A DNA stretch of 64,000 nucleotides. It comes from Pseudovibrio exalbescens DSM 16456. GTDB taxonomy: Bacteria; Pseudomonadota; Alphaproteobacteria; Rhizobiales; Stappiaceae. Position 1 is the stretch's first letter; each line of letters begins with the position of its first letter. A program made the translations under genes and the position numbers. Positions 17,522 through 26,703 of the stretch are shown in pieces. The notes beneath the pieces are model-generated. The model was not told the DNA's origin. It searched no databases and was given only the letters and a program-made list of their open reading frames with translations. The stretch lies in the NCBI RefSeq assembly GCF_000422785.1, contig NZ_AUGS01000005.1:362620-426619 (forward strand), given 5' to 3'.

Positions 17522-19114
17522 GTGAGCAATCAAGGGGTGCCATCGTCGGAACCAGCGGAAAAGCCGGTTCTCGTCAAGGCGGTTTCGATATCAAAACGGT
17601 TCGGGGAAGTCCTGGCCAACGACAGCGTTGACCTGACCATCCGCGAAGGCGAAATCCATGCGCTGCTCGGTGAGAACGGCGCAGGCAAATCCACGCTGGT
17701 CAAAATCCTTTACGGGGCTTTGGAGCAAACCGCAGGGGACATCGTCTGGCGTGGCCAGTCGGTAAAAATTCCCAATCCGGCGGCGGCCCGTTCTTTGGGC
17801 GTCGGCATGGTGTTCCAGCACTTCTCCCTGTTCGAGGCGCTGACGGTTGCCGACAACATTGCACTGGCTCTGCCAAAGGACACGGATCTGTCCAACCTGC
17901 CAGAGCGCATTGTCGCGGTTTCGCAAAAGTACGGTCTGCCACTGGACCCGTTTTCAACGGTAGCGGATTTGCCGGTCGGGGTTCGCCAGCGCATCGAGAT
18001 TGTCCGATGCCTGCTGCAGGAACCGAGCCTGTTGATCATGGATGAGCCGACCTCGGTTCTGACACCTCAAGAGGCAGATGAGCTGTTCAAGACGCTGGAA
18101 CGGCTCGCGGCGGAAGGCTGCGCCATCTTGTACATCTCCCACCGTCTCGAGGAAGTGAAACGGATCTGCCAGCGGGCCACCATCATGCGGCACGGCAAGG
18201 TGGTGAACGAGTGTGACCCACGACTGGAGACACCGGCCACTCTGGCGCGGATGATGGTGGGTGCGGATGTGCATGCCATTAAATCAAACTCTGAAATTAC
18301 GACGGGCAACCCGCTGATCACGCTGCGCAATCTTTGTTTGCCGGCAGAGAACGCCTTTGCCGTTGAGTTGAAGAACATCGATCTGGAAGTGTTCGCCGGC
18401 GAAGTGGTCGGCATTGCGGGCATTGCGGCCAATGGTCAGAGTGAGCTGTTTGACGCCATTTCCGGAGAGCGCCGGATTGAAGATGTTCATGCGGTCAATC
18501 TTCTGGGCGTGCCGGTGGGCAAGAAGAAGATCAATCACCGGCGCAAACTGGGGGCCGCCTTCGTTCCGGAAGAACGCCTTGGCCATGGCGCTGTGCCGGG
18601 CTTCCGGCTTTCAGACAATGTCATGTTGACCCGGTTCAGTACCGAGCCGAGCCTGCTGCTGCGCGGCATTCTCAAGCGCGGCAATGCCGCTGAGATGGAA
18701 CAGCGCATCAAGGTCAACTACGACGTGCGCATGACCCATGACAATCCCGAGGCCCGCTCTCTTTCCGGGGGGAACCTGCAAAAATTCGTCGTTGGTCGTG
18801 AGCTGGATCGCAAACCGCGTGTCATGGTGATCAATCAGCCCACATGGGGGGTGGATGCCGGTGCTGCGGCATTAATCCGGCAAGCCTTGATTGACTTGGC
18901 ACGCACCGGCGCGGCCGTGCTGGTGATCTCGCAGGATCTTGATGAGATCTACGAGGTGAGTGACCGCATCGCCGTTATTTCGCGCGGTCAATTGTCTGCA
19001 CCGGAGCCGGCTGAGACCATGACCCGTGAGCGAATTGGCATGCTTATGGCCGGTATGGGCGAAAAACACGATAATAATACCGACAAGGGGCAGAAACATG
19101 CGGCTGGAGCTTGA
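17522..19114 (+). CDS. ABC transporter ATPase for purine/nucleoside-type uptake (two ATPase domains)
   Basis: A 530-residue protein with two fused ATPase domains, as in the sugar and nucleoside ABC importers that use BMP-type binding proteins. The first domain has Walker A GENGAGKSTLVK and Walker B LLIMDEPTSVLTP. The second has GIAANGQSELFDAI in place of a canonical Walker A, then LSGGNLQKFVVGREL and VINQPTWGVDAGAA, the usual degeneracy for this family. Energy from ATP drives import through the two permeases that follow. I chose GTG at 17522 (MSNQGVPSS) because AGGAG is ten bases upstream; GTG at 17513 lies too close to it. Location inside the purine operon suggests xanthine, urate, allantoin or a nucleoside as substrate. 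Confidence 0.9.
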   Translation: MSNQGVPSSEPAEKPVLVKAVSISKRFGEVLANDSVDLTIREGEIHALLGENGAGKSTLVKILYGALEQTAGDIVWRGQSVKIPNPAAARSLGVGMVFQHFSLFEALTVADNIALALPKDTDLSNLPERIVAVSQKYGLPLDPFSTVADLPVGVRQRIEIVRCLLQEPSLLIMDEPTSVLTPQEADELFKTLERLAAEGCAILYISHRLEEVKRICQRATIMRHGKVVNECDPRLETPATLARMMVGADVHAIKSNSEITTGNPLITLRNLCLPAENAFAVELKNIDLEVFAGEVVGIAGIAANGQSELFDAISGERRIEDVHAVNLLGVPVGKKKINHRRKLGAAFVPEERLGHGAVPGFRLSDNVMLTRFSTEPSLLLRGILKRGNAAEMEQRIKVNYDVRMTHDNPEARSLSGGNLQKFVVGRELDRKPRVMVINQPTWGVDAGAAALIRQALIDLARTGAAVLVISQDLDEIYEVSDRIAVISRGQLSAPEPAETMTRERIGMLMAGMGEKHDNNTDKGQKHAAGA

Positions 19115-20189
19115 GAAACGATCCGAGCACTCGGCGTTGATGACCATTCTGTCGCCGGTTCTGGCGCTGGTTCTGACGCTGATTGCCGGTGGCATTCTGT
19201 TTGCCGCCATGGGCTACAATCCGGGTGAAGCGCTCTATGCGTTCTTCCTTGAACCTCTGACCAACCAGTGGTCCATTGAAGAGCTTTTGGTCAAAGCCGG
19301 ACCGTTGATCCTGATTGCGGTTGGATTATCGGTCTGTTTCTTGTCCAACAACTGGAATATCGGCGCGGAAGGCCAGTTCACCATCGGTGCGTTGACAGGG
19401 TCCATTATTCCCATCCTGTTTCACGAGTACACTGGGCCAATGGCCATGCCCCTCATGGTTCTCATGGGTGCGCTTGGCGGTATGGCGTGGGCGTCCGTCC
19501 CGGCATTCTTGAAAACACGGTTTGGTACCAACGAAATCCTCACGAGCCTCATGCTGGTCTACATCGCCCAGTATCTGCTGGACTATCTGGTGCGTGGGCC
19601 GTGGCGGGATCCGGATGGGTTCAACTTCCCTGAAAGCCGCTTGTTTGATGACGCTCACACTCTGATGACCTTGGGAGATGGCCGCCTGCATCTGGGCATC
19701 GTGTTTGCTCTGGTTGCCGTGCTCGCTGTCTGGTTCATGCTCTCTCAAACTCTGAAGGGGTTCGAGATCAAGGTCATGGGCGAGACGCCGCGGGCAGGCC
19801 GTTTCGCCGGTTTCTCCCATCGCGGCATCGTGTGGTTCGGCTTCCTCATTTCCGGAGCCTGTGCCGGCATTGCCGGCATGGCTGAAGTGTCGGGATCCAT
19901 CGGCCAGCTCACTCCTGTCATCTCACCGGGCTATGGTTTTACCGCCATTATCGTCGCGTTTCTGGGCCGTCTGAACCCGATCGGCATTGTGTTTGCCGGT
20001 CTTCTCTTGGCTCTTTCTTACATTGGCGGGGAATCTGCGCAGGTCAGCATTGGTCTGACGGACAAGATCACACGCGTCTTTCAAGGCATGCTTCTGTTCT
20101 TTGTTCTGGGCTGTGACACGCTGATCCTCTACCGCATCCGTTTGATCAAAACCGCAAGGAAAGCAGGAGGCGCTCATGGGCGCGCTTGA
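19098..20189 (+). CDS. ABC transporter permease (purine/nucleoside type), first
   Basis: A 363-residue inner-membrane permease of the branched-chain/nucleoside permease family, with about nine hydrophobic segments. Typical stretches are VKAGPLILIAVGLSVCFLSNNWNIGAEGQFTIGAL, RFGTNEILTSLMLVYIAQYLLDYLVRGPWRDP and GYGFTAIIVAFLGRLNPIGIVFAGLLLA. The ATG at 19098 lies inside the end of the ATPase gene, with AAGGGG upstream; the gene overlaps the next permease by 14 bases. The overlaps show a tightly coupled transporter unit. The partner is the permease that follows; together they form the membrane channel. Confidence 0.92.
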   Translation: MRLELEKRSEHSALMTILSPVLALVLTLIAGGILFAAMGYNPGEALYAFFLEPLTNQWSIEELLVKAGPLILIAVGLSVCFLSNNWNIGAEGQFTIGALTGSIIPILFHEYTGPMAMPLMVLMGALGGMAWASVPAFLKTRFGTNEILTSLMLVYIAQYLLDYLVRGPWRDPDGFNFPESRLFDDAHTLMTLGDGRLHLGIVFALVAVLAVWFMLSQTLKGFEIKVMGETPRAGRFAGFSHRGIVWFGFLISGACAGIAGMAEVSGSIGQLTPVISPGYGFTAIIVAFLGRLNPIGIVFAGLLLALSYIGGESAQVSIGLTDKITRVFQGMLLFFVLGCDTLILYRIRLIKTARKAGGAHGRA

Positions 20190-21096
20190 ACCCATTCTGC
20201 TCACTATCATCACCGCATCCACCCCGCTGCTGTTGGCTGCGATGGGCGAGCTGATAACCGAGCGGTCCGGCGTACTCAATCTGGGTGTTGAGGGGATGAT
20301 GATTGTCGGCGCCGTCATGGGCTTTTCCATCACGGCCATGACCGGCAACCCCTACATGGGTGTCATCGCTTCCATGTTCGCCGGGATGATGATGGCATTG
20401 TTGTTCGGCTTCTTGACGCTGAACCTCATGACCAATCAGGTGGCGACCGGCCTTGCGCTAACGATTTTGGGCCTTGGGCTGTCGGGTATGCTAGGCGAGG
20501 GCTTTATCGGGCAACCGGGCATCAAACTGCCGGTTCTGCATATCCCGGGGCTTTCGGAAATTCCGTTCCTTGGCACCGTGCTCCTGTCGCAAGACATCCT
20601 CGTTTACATCTCCCTCGCGCTTGTTGCCGCAGTCTACTACTTCCTGTTCAAAACCCGCGCAGGCCTTGTTGTTCGCGCCGTTGGAGACAATCACAGCTCG
20701 GCTCACGCCCTGGGCTATTCCGTCCTCAAGGTACGGTATCTTGCGGTTCTGTTTGGCGGGGCATGCTCTGGCCTTGCTGGCGGGTATCTGTCTCTGGTCT
20801 ATACCCCGCAATGGGTGGAAGGCATGACCGCAGGGCGGGGCTGGATTGCCTTGGCTCTGGTGGTTTTCGCCAGTTGGAGACCGCTGCGCCTTCTGGTGGG
20901 CGCATATCTGTTCGGGGCCGTGTCCGTTCTTCAGTTCCACGCTCAGGCTGCGGGAATTGGTCTGCCGTCGCAGTTCATGTCGGCGCTGCCATATCTTGCA
21001 ACCATCGTGGTGCTGGTCATCATTTCTCGCAATCTGGTGGTCACGCGTGCCAACACACCGGCATGTCTGGGCCGACCATTCTCGCCCGACCGATAG
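20176..21096 (+). CDS. ABC transporter permease (purine/nucleoside type), second
   Basis: A 306-residue permease paired with the preceding one. Landmarks are LAAMGELITERSGVLNLGVEGMMIVGA, MTNQVATGLALTILGLGLSGMLGEGF, FKTRAGLVVRAVGDNHSSAHALGYSVLKVRYLAVLFGGACSGLAGGYLSL and WIALALVVFASWRPLRLLVGAYLFG. The NLGVEGMM and VRAVGDN segments are typical of the second permease of BMP-type nucleoside importers. It starts within the end of the first permease gene. The substrate is inferred from context only. Confidence 0.92.
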   Translation: MGALEPILLTIITASTPLLLAAMGELITERSGVLNLGVEGMMIVGAVMGFSITAMTGNPYMGVIASMFAGMMMALLFGFLTLNLMTNQVATGLALTILGLGLSGMLGEGFIGQPGIKLPVLHIPGLSEIPFLGTVLLSQDILVYISLALVAAVYYFLFKTRAGLVVRAVGDNHSSAHALGYSVLKVRYLAVLFGGACSGLAGGYLSLVYTPQWVEGMTAGRGWIALALVVFASWRPLRLLVGAYLFGAVSVLQFHAQAAGIGLPSQFMSALPYLATIVVLVIISRNLVVTRANTPACLGRPFSPDR

Positions 21097-21180
21097 GGCA
21101 TTCACAGGCCAAAGGTACGGTCCATGCCTTTGGCCCGTTTCCCTCCAGTGGACCTAACGACTAGATGGGATCGTGCATCC

Positions 21181-22254
21181 ATGCGCAAACTGTCAAAAAT
21201 TCTTGCCACTGCTGCACTGGCACTTGGCCTTGGTGCCGGTTCGTCCTTCGCGGATGAGCCGCTCAAGGTTGGTTTTGTTTATGTTGGACCTGTGTCCGAC
21301 CATGGCTATTCTTACCAACATGATCTGGCCCGCAAGGCGGTAGAAAAGCACTTCGGGGACAAGGTCGAAACGACGTTCATTGAAAACGTTCCCGGTGGCG
21401 CTGATGCCGAACGCGCCGTTGAGCGCCTGGCACGCTCCGGCCATGAGCTGGTTTTCTCAACCTCCTTCGGTTTCATGAACCCGACGTTGAAGGTGGCCAA
21501 GCGCTTTCCGAATGTGAAGTTCGAGCATGCAACGGGCTTCAAGCGCGCCAAGAACATGGCAACCTACAACGGCCGCTTCTATGAAGCTCGCTACGTCATG
21601 GGGCAGATCGCGGCAACCGCTTCGGAAACCGGGACCGCCGGGTACATCGGGGCATTCCCAATTCCAGAAGTTGTCCGCGGCATGAACGCCTTCATGTTGG
21701 GCGCGCAGTCCGTTGATCCCGACTTCAAGGTCAAGGTGATCTGGGTAAACTCTTGGTACGATCCGGGCCGTGAAGCAGACGCAGCCAAGGCGCTGGTCGA
21801 TCAGGGCGTTGATGTCATACTGCAGCACACTGACAGCCCAGCTCCGTTGCAGATTGCTCAGGAACGCGGCGTATTGGCCTTTGGTCAGGCTTCCGACAAC
21901 ATCGAGTTCGCCCCGACGTCTCAGGCCTCGGCTCTGCTCAATGACTGGGCACCATATTACATTGACCGTATTCAGGCTGTGATGGATGGTACCTGGGAAG
22001 CAACCGACACATGGGGTGGTATCGACTCCGGAATGGTAAAGCTGGCACCGCTGCGCAACGTCTCCGATGAGGTGAAAGCTGTTGCCGAGGAAACCATTGC
22101 CAAGTTCGAAAGCGGTGAGTTCGAACCGTTCACCGGACCGGTTTACAAGCAGGACGGCACTGTGTTCCTGGAAGACGGTGTTGAAGTCACCGACGAGCAA
22201 TTGCTCGGCATGAACTTTTTCGTAAAGGGTTTCGACGCGTCGCTGCCGAACTGA
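21181..22254 (+). CDS. BMP-family periplasmic binding protein, copy 1
   Basis: A 357-residue basic-membrane-protein (BMP/Med) family binding protein. A signal peptide (MRKLSKILATAALALGLGAG, cleavage near SFADEP) sends it to the periplasm. The family core follows: LKVGFVYVGPVSDHGYSYQHD, VFSTSFGFMNPTLKVAKRFPNVKFEHATG, GYIGAFPIPEVVRGMNAFMLGAQSVDP, WVNSWYDPGREADAAKALVDQGVDVILQHTDSPAPLQ. Members bind nucleosides or related heterocycles; in this operon a purine base, urate or allantoin is the reasonable guess. It is followed by a perfect hairpin and then a second, closely similar gene of exactly the same length. The ribosome-binding site is weak, and the longer open frame from 21124 has no conserved sequence. 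Confidence 0.92.
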   Translation: MRKLSKILATAALALGLGAGSSFADEPLKVGFVYVGPVSDHGYSYQHDLARKAVEKHFGDKVETTFIENVPGGADAERAVERLARSGHELVFSTSFGFMNPTLKVAKRFPNVKFEHATGFKRAKNMATYNGRFYEARYVMGQIAATASETGTAGYIGAFPIPEVVRGMNAFMLGAQSVDPDFKVKVIWVNSWYDPGREADAAKALVDQGVDVILQHTDSPAPLQIAQERGVLAFGQASDNIEFAPTSQASALLNDWAPYYIDRIQAVMDGTWEATDTWGGIDSGMVKLAPLRNVSDEVKAVAEETIAKFESGEFEPFTGPVYKQDGTVFLEDGVEVTDEQLLGMNFFVKGFDASLPN

Positions 22255-22284
22255 TCTGGCGTCGCTCGACATCTTTTGAAACAA

Positions 22285-22315
22285 GCCGAAGGGCTGCCCC
22301 GAACAGCCCTTCGGC
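22285..22315 (+). promoter_or_regulatory. Perfect 12-bp stem-loop between the two BMP genes
   Basis: GCCGAAGGGCTG (22285-22296) pairs perfectly with CAGCCCTTCGGC (22304-22315) around a seven-base loop. No T-run follows, so it is more likely a 3' stabiliser or partial attenuator than a full terminator. It could raise the amount of the binding-protein transcript relative to downstream genes. Confidence 0.7.
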
Positions 22316-22481
22316 CCAAGCAAGACAAGACCGGCTTGTGTCGATGGCGAAGGAGAGCGCCTGTCCGCAAGTGTCATTGGGTCCAAGGAGATTTGGCCAT
22401 TCTTTCCAGGCCGGGCTGCAGTCCGACCGGTTTGGAGAGGCCTCGAGCGTTCGGACTGCTGTTGAGAGGGGAGGCGCAAAT

Positions 22482-23555
22482 ATGCGCAAACTGTTGAGCG
22501 TGGCCGCATCGGCTACTGTTGCACTTGGTCTTACCGCCGGCATTGCATCAGCAGAAGATCCACTGAAGGTTGGCTTCATTTACGTGGGTCCGATCAGTGA
22601 CCACGGCTGGTCTTATCAGCACGATCAAGGCCGTCTGGCCATTGAAGAGCACTTCGGTGACAAGGTGGAAACCACCTACATTGAAAGCGTCTCTGAAGGC
22701 CCGGACGCAGAACGTGCCATTGAACGCCTTGCCCGTTCCGGTCATGACCTGATCTTCACAACATCCTTTGGCTACATGAACCCGACAATCAAAGTGGCCA
22801 AGCGGTATCCTGATGTGAAGTTCGAACACGCGACCGGCTACAAACAGGCTGACAACGTGTCCACCTATGGCGCGCGTTTTTATGAAGGGCGTTACATTAT
22901 CGGTCAGATCGCCGCACAGGTTTCTGAAACCGGTACCGCTGGGTACATCGGATCGTTCCCAATCCCGGAAGTGGTGCGCGGCATCAACTCCTTCATGCTG
23001 GGCGCACAGTCCGTTGATCCTGATTTCAAGGTCAAGGTTGTCTGGGTAAACTCCTGGTACGATCCGGGCCGTGAAGCTGATGCTGCCAAAGCGCTGATCG
23101 ATCAGGGCGTGGACATCATGGTTCAGCACACGGACAGTCCGGCGCCGTTGCAGGTTGCCGAAGAGCGCGGCGTCAAGGGCTTTGGTCAAGCTTCCGACAT
23201 GATCAAGTTTGCGCCCAACGCACAAATGACTGCGATCGTGGATGACTGGTCCGCCTACTACATCAACCGCGTTCAGGCGGTTATGGATGATACTTGGGAA
23301 GCCGGTGATACCTGGGGCGGTCTGGACAAGGACATGGTTGTCATGGCGCCATACACCAACCTGCCGGAAGACGTGGCTGCCAAGGCTGCTGAAACCACGG
23401 AAGCCATTCGCAGCGGTAAGCTGGTTCCGTTCACCGGACCGATCAAGAAGCAGGATGGCTCCGTCTTCCTTGAAGAAGGGGATCAAGCCACGGATGAAGC
23501 TCTTCTGGGCATGAACTTCTACATTGAAGGCGTAGACGACCAACTGCCGAAATAA
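22482..23555 (+). CDS. BMP-family periplasmic binding protein, copy 2
   Basis: A second 357-residue BMP-family binding protein, aligning without gaps to the one just upstream through nearly the whole mature chain, about three quarters identical by eye. It has its own signal peptide (MRKLLSVAASATVALGLTAG, cleavage near ASAEDP) and keeps the same ligand-site segments (VGFIYVGPISDHGWSYQHD, NSWYDPGREADAAKALIDQG, QHTDSPAPLQ). Differences cluster in the first lobe and the C-terminal third, so specificity may differ. The ATG at 22482 has GGGGAGG upstream. The pair would share one ATPase and two permeases. A perfect hairpin follows. Confidence 0.92.
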   Translation: MRKLLSVAASATVALGLTAGIASAEDPLKVGFIYVGPISDHGWSYQHDQGRLAIEEHFGDKVETTYIESVSEGPDAERAIERLARSGHDLIFTTSFGYMNPTIKVAKRYPDVKFEHATGYKQADNVSTYGARFYEGRYIIGQIAAQVSETGTAGYIGSFPIPEVVRGINSFMLGAQSVDPDFKVKVVWVNSWYDPGREADAAKALIDQGVDIMVQHTDSPAPLQVAEERGVKGFGQASDMIKFAPNAQMTAIVDDWSAYYINRVQAVMDDTWEAGDTWGGLDKDMVVMAPYTNLPEDVAAKAAETTEAIRSGKLVPFTGPIKKQDGSVFLEEGDQATDEALLGMNFYIEGVDDQLPK

Positions 23556-23592
23556 GCGGCATGACACGCTCACACTTGCACGACTAACCCCA

Positions 23593-23627
23593 GATCAGGG
23601 CGGTGGGGTCTTCTTGCCGCCCTGATC
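23593..23627 (+). promoter_or_regulatory. Perfect 11-bp stem-loop after the second BMP gene
   Basis: GATCAGGGCGG (23593-23603) pairs with CCGCCCTGATC (23617-23627) around a 13-base loop. As after copy 1, no T-run follows. It lies 37 bases before puuD, so it may separate high expression of the binding protein from lower expression of the enzymes. Confidence 0.65.
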
Positions 23628-23664
23628 GGACCGCTGTAGTTTCGCAATAGACACGAGCAGAGCC

Positions 23665-24846
23665 ATGACCGCAGCGTTTGCAATGGACTGGCTCAATCTG
23701 CTGTTCCGATGGGCACATCTGATCGTCGGCGTTGGCTGGATTGGGACTTCCTTTTATTTCATCGCCCTTGATCTGTCGCTGCGCAAGCGCGCACAGATGA
23801 AACCGGGCGTCCTGGGCACCGCATGGGAAGTCCATGGCGGCGGCTTTTACCACGTCGAGAAGTACATGGTCGCTCCCAAGGAGTTGCCCAGTGATCTCAT
23901 CTGGTATCGCTGGGAAGCTTATCTGACCTGGGTCACCGGGTTTGCTCTTCTGGTGGTGCAGTACTATTTCAATGCCTCGGCCTACCTGATCGACCCGGCG
24001 GTCATGCGTTTGCATCCTTCCGAGGCCATCGTTTTTTCTGTTTTCTCACTGTTCGCCGGATGGTTCATCTACGACATGCTGTGCCGGTCGCCACTGGGGA
24101 GGCACACCCCGGCATTGGCTGCGGCCCTGTTTGTGCTTGTCATTGGCGCAGCCTGGGGTTTTTCGCAGATCTTTTCCGGCCGCGGGGCGCTCATCCACGT
24201 TGGTGCTCTGGTTGGGACCATCATGGCGTTCAACGTGTTTCGTGTGATCATCCCCAATCAGAAAAAGATCACCGCTGCACTCATGGCGGGTGATGCACCC
24301 GATCCGCAGCTTGGTCAGATTGGAAAGCAGCGTTCGGTTCACAACAATTATCTGACGCTACCCGTTCTATTGTTGATGGTCAGCAATCACTATCCCATGC
24401 TGACCGGGCATCCGCAGTTGTGGCTGATTGTTGCCCTGATCCTTGTGATCGGCGGTATGGTTCGCCATTTCATCAACCGGCACGATGCACAGGATTCCAT
24501 TGCAGATTATTGGTGGAGCCTGCCTGCGGCGGGCGTGGCCCTCATTGCAGCGCTGATCTATACAGCCCCGCGTGACTTGAGTGCCGGAGGGCTCGCCGTA
24601 GCGGACGCGGAAGCTGTCGCCATGGTTCAGACCCATTGTGCCGCCTGCCATGCGCCCACACCCAGCGATCCGGCATTTGAAGAGCCTCCAAAAGGCATCA
24701 TCCTTCAAACTACTGCAGATCTGACACGCTACAAGGAATTGGTTCTGGCGCAGGCGGTCCATTCCAATGCCATGCCGCTTGGCAACATGACCGGCATGAC
24801 AGCGCAAGAACGCGAAAGGTTGGGGGCCTGGCTTCTCAGCCACTGA
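23665..24846 (+). CDS. puuD: Urate hydroxylase PuuD, membrane protein with C-terminal cytochrome c domain
   Basis: A 393-residue integral membrane protein that oxidises urate to 5-hydroxyisourate and passes electrons to the respiratory chain, in place of soluble, peroxide-forming uricase. The N-terminal part has about eight transmembrane segments with conserved histidines (LLFRWAHLIVGVGWIGTSFYF, WEVHGGGFYHVEKY, VGTIMAFNVFRVIIPNQKKI, HNNYLTLPVLLLMVSNHYPML). The C-terminal 75 residues form a c-type cytochrome with HCAACH (Cys325, Cys328, His329) and a likely axial Met in AMPLGNMTGM. Its product is the substrate of UraH, encoded at the start of the same operon. Confidence 0.95.
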   Translation: MTAAFAMDWLNLLFRWAHLIVGVGWIGTSFYFIALDLSLRKRAQMKPGVLGTAWEVHGGGFYHVEKYMVAPKELPSDLIWYRWEAYLTWVTGFALLVVQYYFNASAYLIDPAVMRLHPSEAIVFSVFSLFAGWFIYDMLCRSPLGRHTPALAAALFVLVIGAAWGFSQIFSGRGALIHVGALVGTIMAFNVFRVIIPNQKKITAALMAGDAPDPQLGQIGKQRSVHNNYLTLPVLLLMVSNHYPMLTGHPQLWLIVALILVIGGMVRHFINRHDAQDSIADYWWSLPAAGVALIAALIYTAPRDLSAGGLAVADAEAVAMVQTHCAACHAPTPSDPAFEEPPKGIILQTTADLTRYKELVLAQAVHSNAMPLGNMTGMTAQERERLGAWLLSH

Positions 24847-24889
24847 GCCCCGCCTATCTTTTTCTGCCACTTGATGGGGAGGGACCGTC

Positions 24890-25420
24890 ATGGCCTATAC
24901 AATCGAGGCGGTCAACGCCATGGATGCCGAGACCTTTGGACGTGTGTTTGCCGATGTGGCCGAATACTCGCCGTGGGTTGCGGCGGCTGCGTGTTCCAAG
25001 CGGCCCTTCGCCAACCGGGAACAGCTTGTTGATGCCTTCGTACAGGCAATGCACGCCGCCACACCGTCTCGGCAGCGCGCGCTCATCAAAGCCCATCCGG
25101 ACCTTGCCGGCAAGGCTGCGCGGGCCGGAGAGGTAGCCGCCGCCTCGCGAGAGGAGCAAGCGGGAGCCGGTCTCGATTCCCTTACGGACGCGGAGTATGA
25201 GGAATTTACCCGGCTCAACACGTTATACCGGGAAAGGTTCGGATTCCCCTTCATTTTTGCGGTAAAAGGTGCAACCAAACAGCAAATTCTTGCAGGTTTC
25301 GAACCACGGTTGCACAATGACGCCCCCACTGAGTTTCAGGAGGCGTTGCGTCAAATTGAGCGCATCCTCCGGTTTCGACTGGAAGCGCTGGTTCTGGAAC
25401 CCACCGGAAAGGATCAATAG
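24890..25420 (+). CDS. uraD: OHCU decarboxylase
   Basis: A 176-residue cytosolic enzyme that decarboxylates 2-oxo-4-hydroxy-4-carboxy-5-ureidoimidazoline to S-allantoin, the step after UraH. The catalytic His69 sits in KAHPDLAGKA, and the family segments FTRLNTLYRERFGFPFIFAVKG and ALRQIERILRFRLEAL are present. It is close to the usual length. The start has GGGAGGG upstream. The gene lies two bases before the allantoate amidohydrolase gene. Confidence 0.95.
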   Translation: MAYTIEAVNAMDAETFGRVFADVAEYSPWVAAAACSKRPFANREQLVDAFVQAMHAATPSRQRALIKAHPDLAGKAARAGEVAAASREEQAGAGLDSLTDAEYEEFTRLNTLYRERFGFPFIFAVKGATKQQILAGFEPRLHNDAPTEFQEALRQIERILRFRLEALVLEPTGKDQ

Positions 25421-25422
25421 CC

Positions 25423-26703
25423 ATGACACAGGCCGCTGGAGCTGACCGCTTGCGTCACCTGGGAGTGCGTTCGGAAGAAATGATCGAGGCCTTGGCCCGG
25501 ATTAGCGCCGATGAGGGCCAGATTACCCGGTTGTATCTGAGCCCGGAACACAGGCGCGCGGCTACTCTGGTCGCGGACTGGATGGGGGATGCCGGGCTTA
25601 CCGTCCGAGAAGATGCCCTTGGCACCGTATGTGGCGTGTTGCCTGCCTCTGAGCCTGACGCGGGCAACAAGACCCTGCTTGTCGGGTCTCACATCGACAC
25701 CGTGATAAACGCCGGGGCCTATGACGGCACTTTCGGCGTCGTCGCCGGCATTCTGGCGGCTCAGGAAATCAAGGCTCGTGGCATCAAGTTGCCGTTTACT
25801 CTGGAAATACTGGCCTTTGGCGATGAAGAGGGCGTGAGGTTTCCCTCGACCTTGTTGTCGTCCAGCGGTGTTGCAGGAACGGTAACACCTGCCGATCTGG
25901 AAGTAACGGATGCCAGCGGGGTCCGCCTTGCAGATGCGTTGACGGCGTTTGGAGGCCAACCAGAAGCCGCGCTGCACCTTGGCCGGGACCGGGACAGCGT
26001 GCTGGGCTATCTTGAGGTGCATATCGAGCAAGGGCCGGTTCTTGAGGCTGAAGGGCTCGGCGTTGGTGTTGTCACGTCCATAGCGGGGGCCAACAGATAT
26101 TCGGTCACCGTCAGCGGCATGGCCGGTCATGCAGGTACGGTTCCCATGCACTTGCGCAGTGATGCCTTGGTCGGTGCCGCTGAACTGATTTGCGCCATTC
26201 ACCGCATTGCCGGCCAGGCCAGTGACCATGGTGTGGTGGCCACTGTGGGCGAATTGTCCGTCTCACCCGGAGCGGTCAACGTCATTCCGCAGGATGTGGT
26301 GTTCTCGCTTGACCTGAGAGCGGCAACGGATGAGCCGCGCCATGAAGCAGCCAGGGCTATCGAGAAAGCGGGCGCAGAGATCGCGAGCCGTCACGGGCTC
26401 ACCATCAATTTCAACCAGTACCATGAGGTCGTGACTTGCCTTTGCGCGGACCGGTTCCAGGATGCGGCGGAAACCGCTCTTCGCACGCTTGGTGTCCGTC
26501 CGCTGCGCCTGATGTCGGGCGCTGGTCATGATGGACAGGCCATGGCAAAACTGACAGATATCGGCATGCTGTTCGTCCGATGTGAGGGCGGCATCAGCCA
26601 TAACCCGCTTGAGAATGTGGACAGAGACGACATGGGGCTGGCCGTCGAAGCCCTGATCCGCTGGATCGAGACAATTGCCGAGGAGGAAAGGGCAGTATCA
26701 TGA
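25423..26703 (+). CDS. Allantoate amidohydrolase-type metal-dependent hydrolase
   Basis: A 426-residue enzyme of the M20-related allantoate amidohydrolase / N-carbamoyl amino acid hydrolase group. Metal-binding segments are GSHIDTVINAGAYDGTFGVVAG, FGDEEGVRFPSTLLSSSGVAGTV, GYLEVHIEQGPVLE and SGAGHDGQAMAKL, in the family order. In a purine operon the expected reaction is allantoate to ureidoglycine or ureidoglycolate with release of ammonia and CO2 (AllC role). Beta-ureidopropionase or hydantoin-linked carbamoylase activity is the main alternative, since these proteins look alike. It overlaps the following M20 hydrolase gene by four bases. Confidence 0.88.
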   Translation: MTQAAGADRLRHLGVRSEEMIEALARISADEGQITRLYLSPEHRRAATLVADWMGDAGLTVREDALGTVCGVLPASEPDAGNKTLLVGSHIDTVINAGAYDGTFGVVAGILAAQEIKARGIKLPFTLEILAFGDEEGVRFPSTLLSSSGVAGTVTPADLEVTDASGVRLADALTAFGGQPEAALHLGRDRDSVLGYLEVHIEQGPVLEAEGLGVGVVTSIAGANRYSVTVSGMAGHAGTVPMHLRSDALVGAAELICAIHRIAGQASDHGVVATVGELSVSPGAVNVIPQDVVFSLDLRAATDEPRHEAARAIEKAGAEIASRHGLTINFNQYHEVVTCLCADRFQDAAETALRTLGVRPLRLMSGAGHDGQAMAKLTDIGMLFVRCEGGISHNPLENVDRDDMGLAVEALIRWIETIAEEERAVS

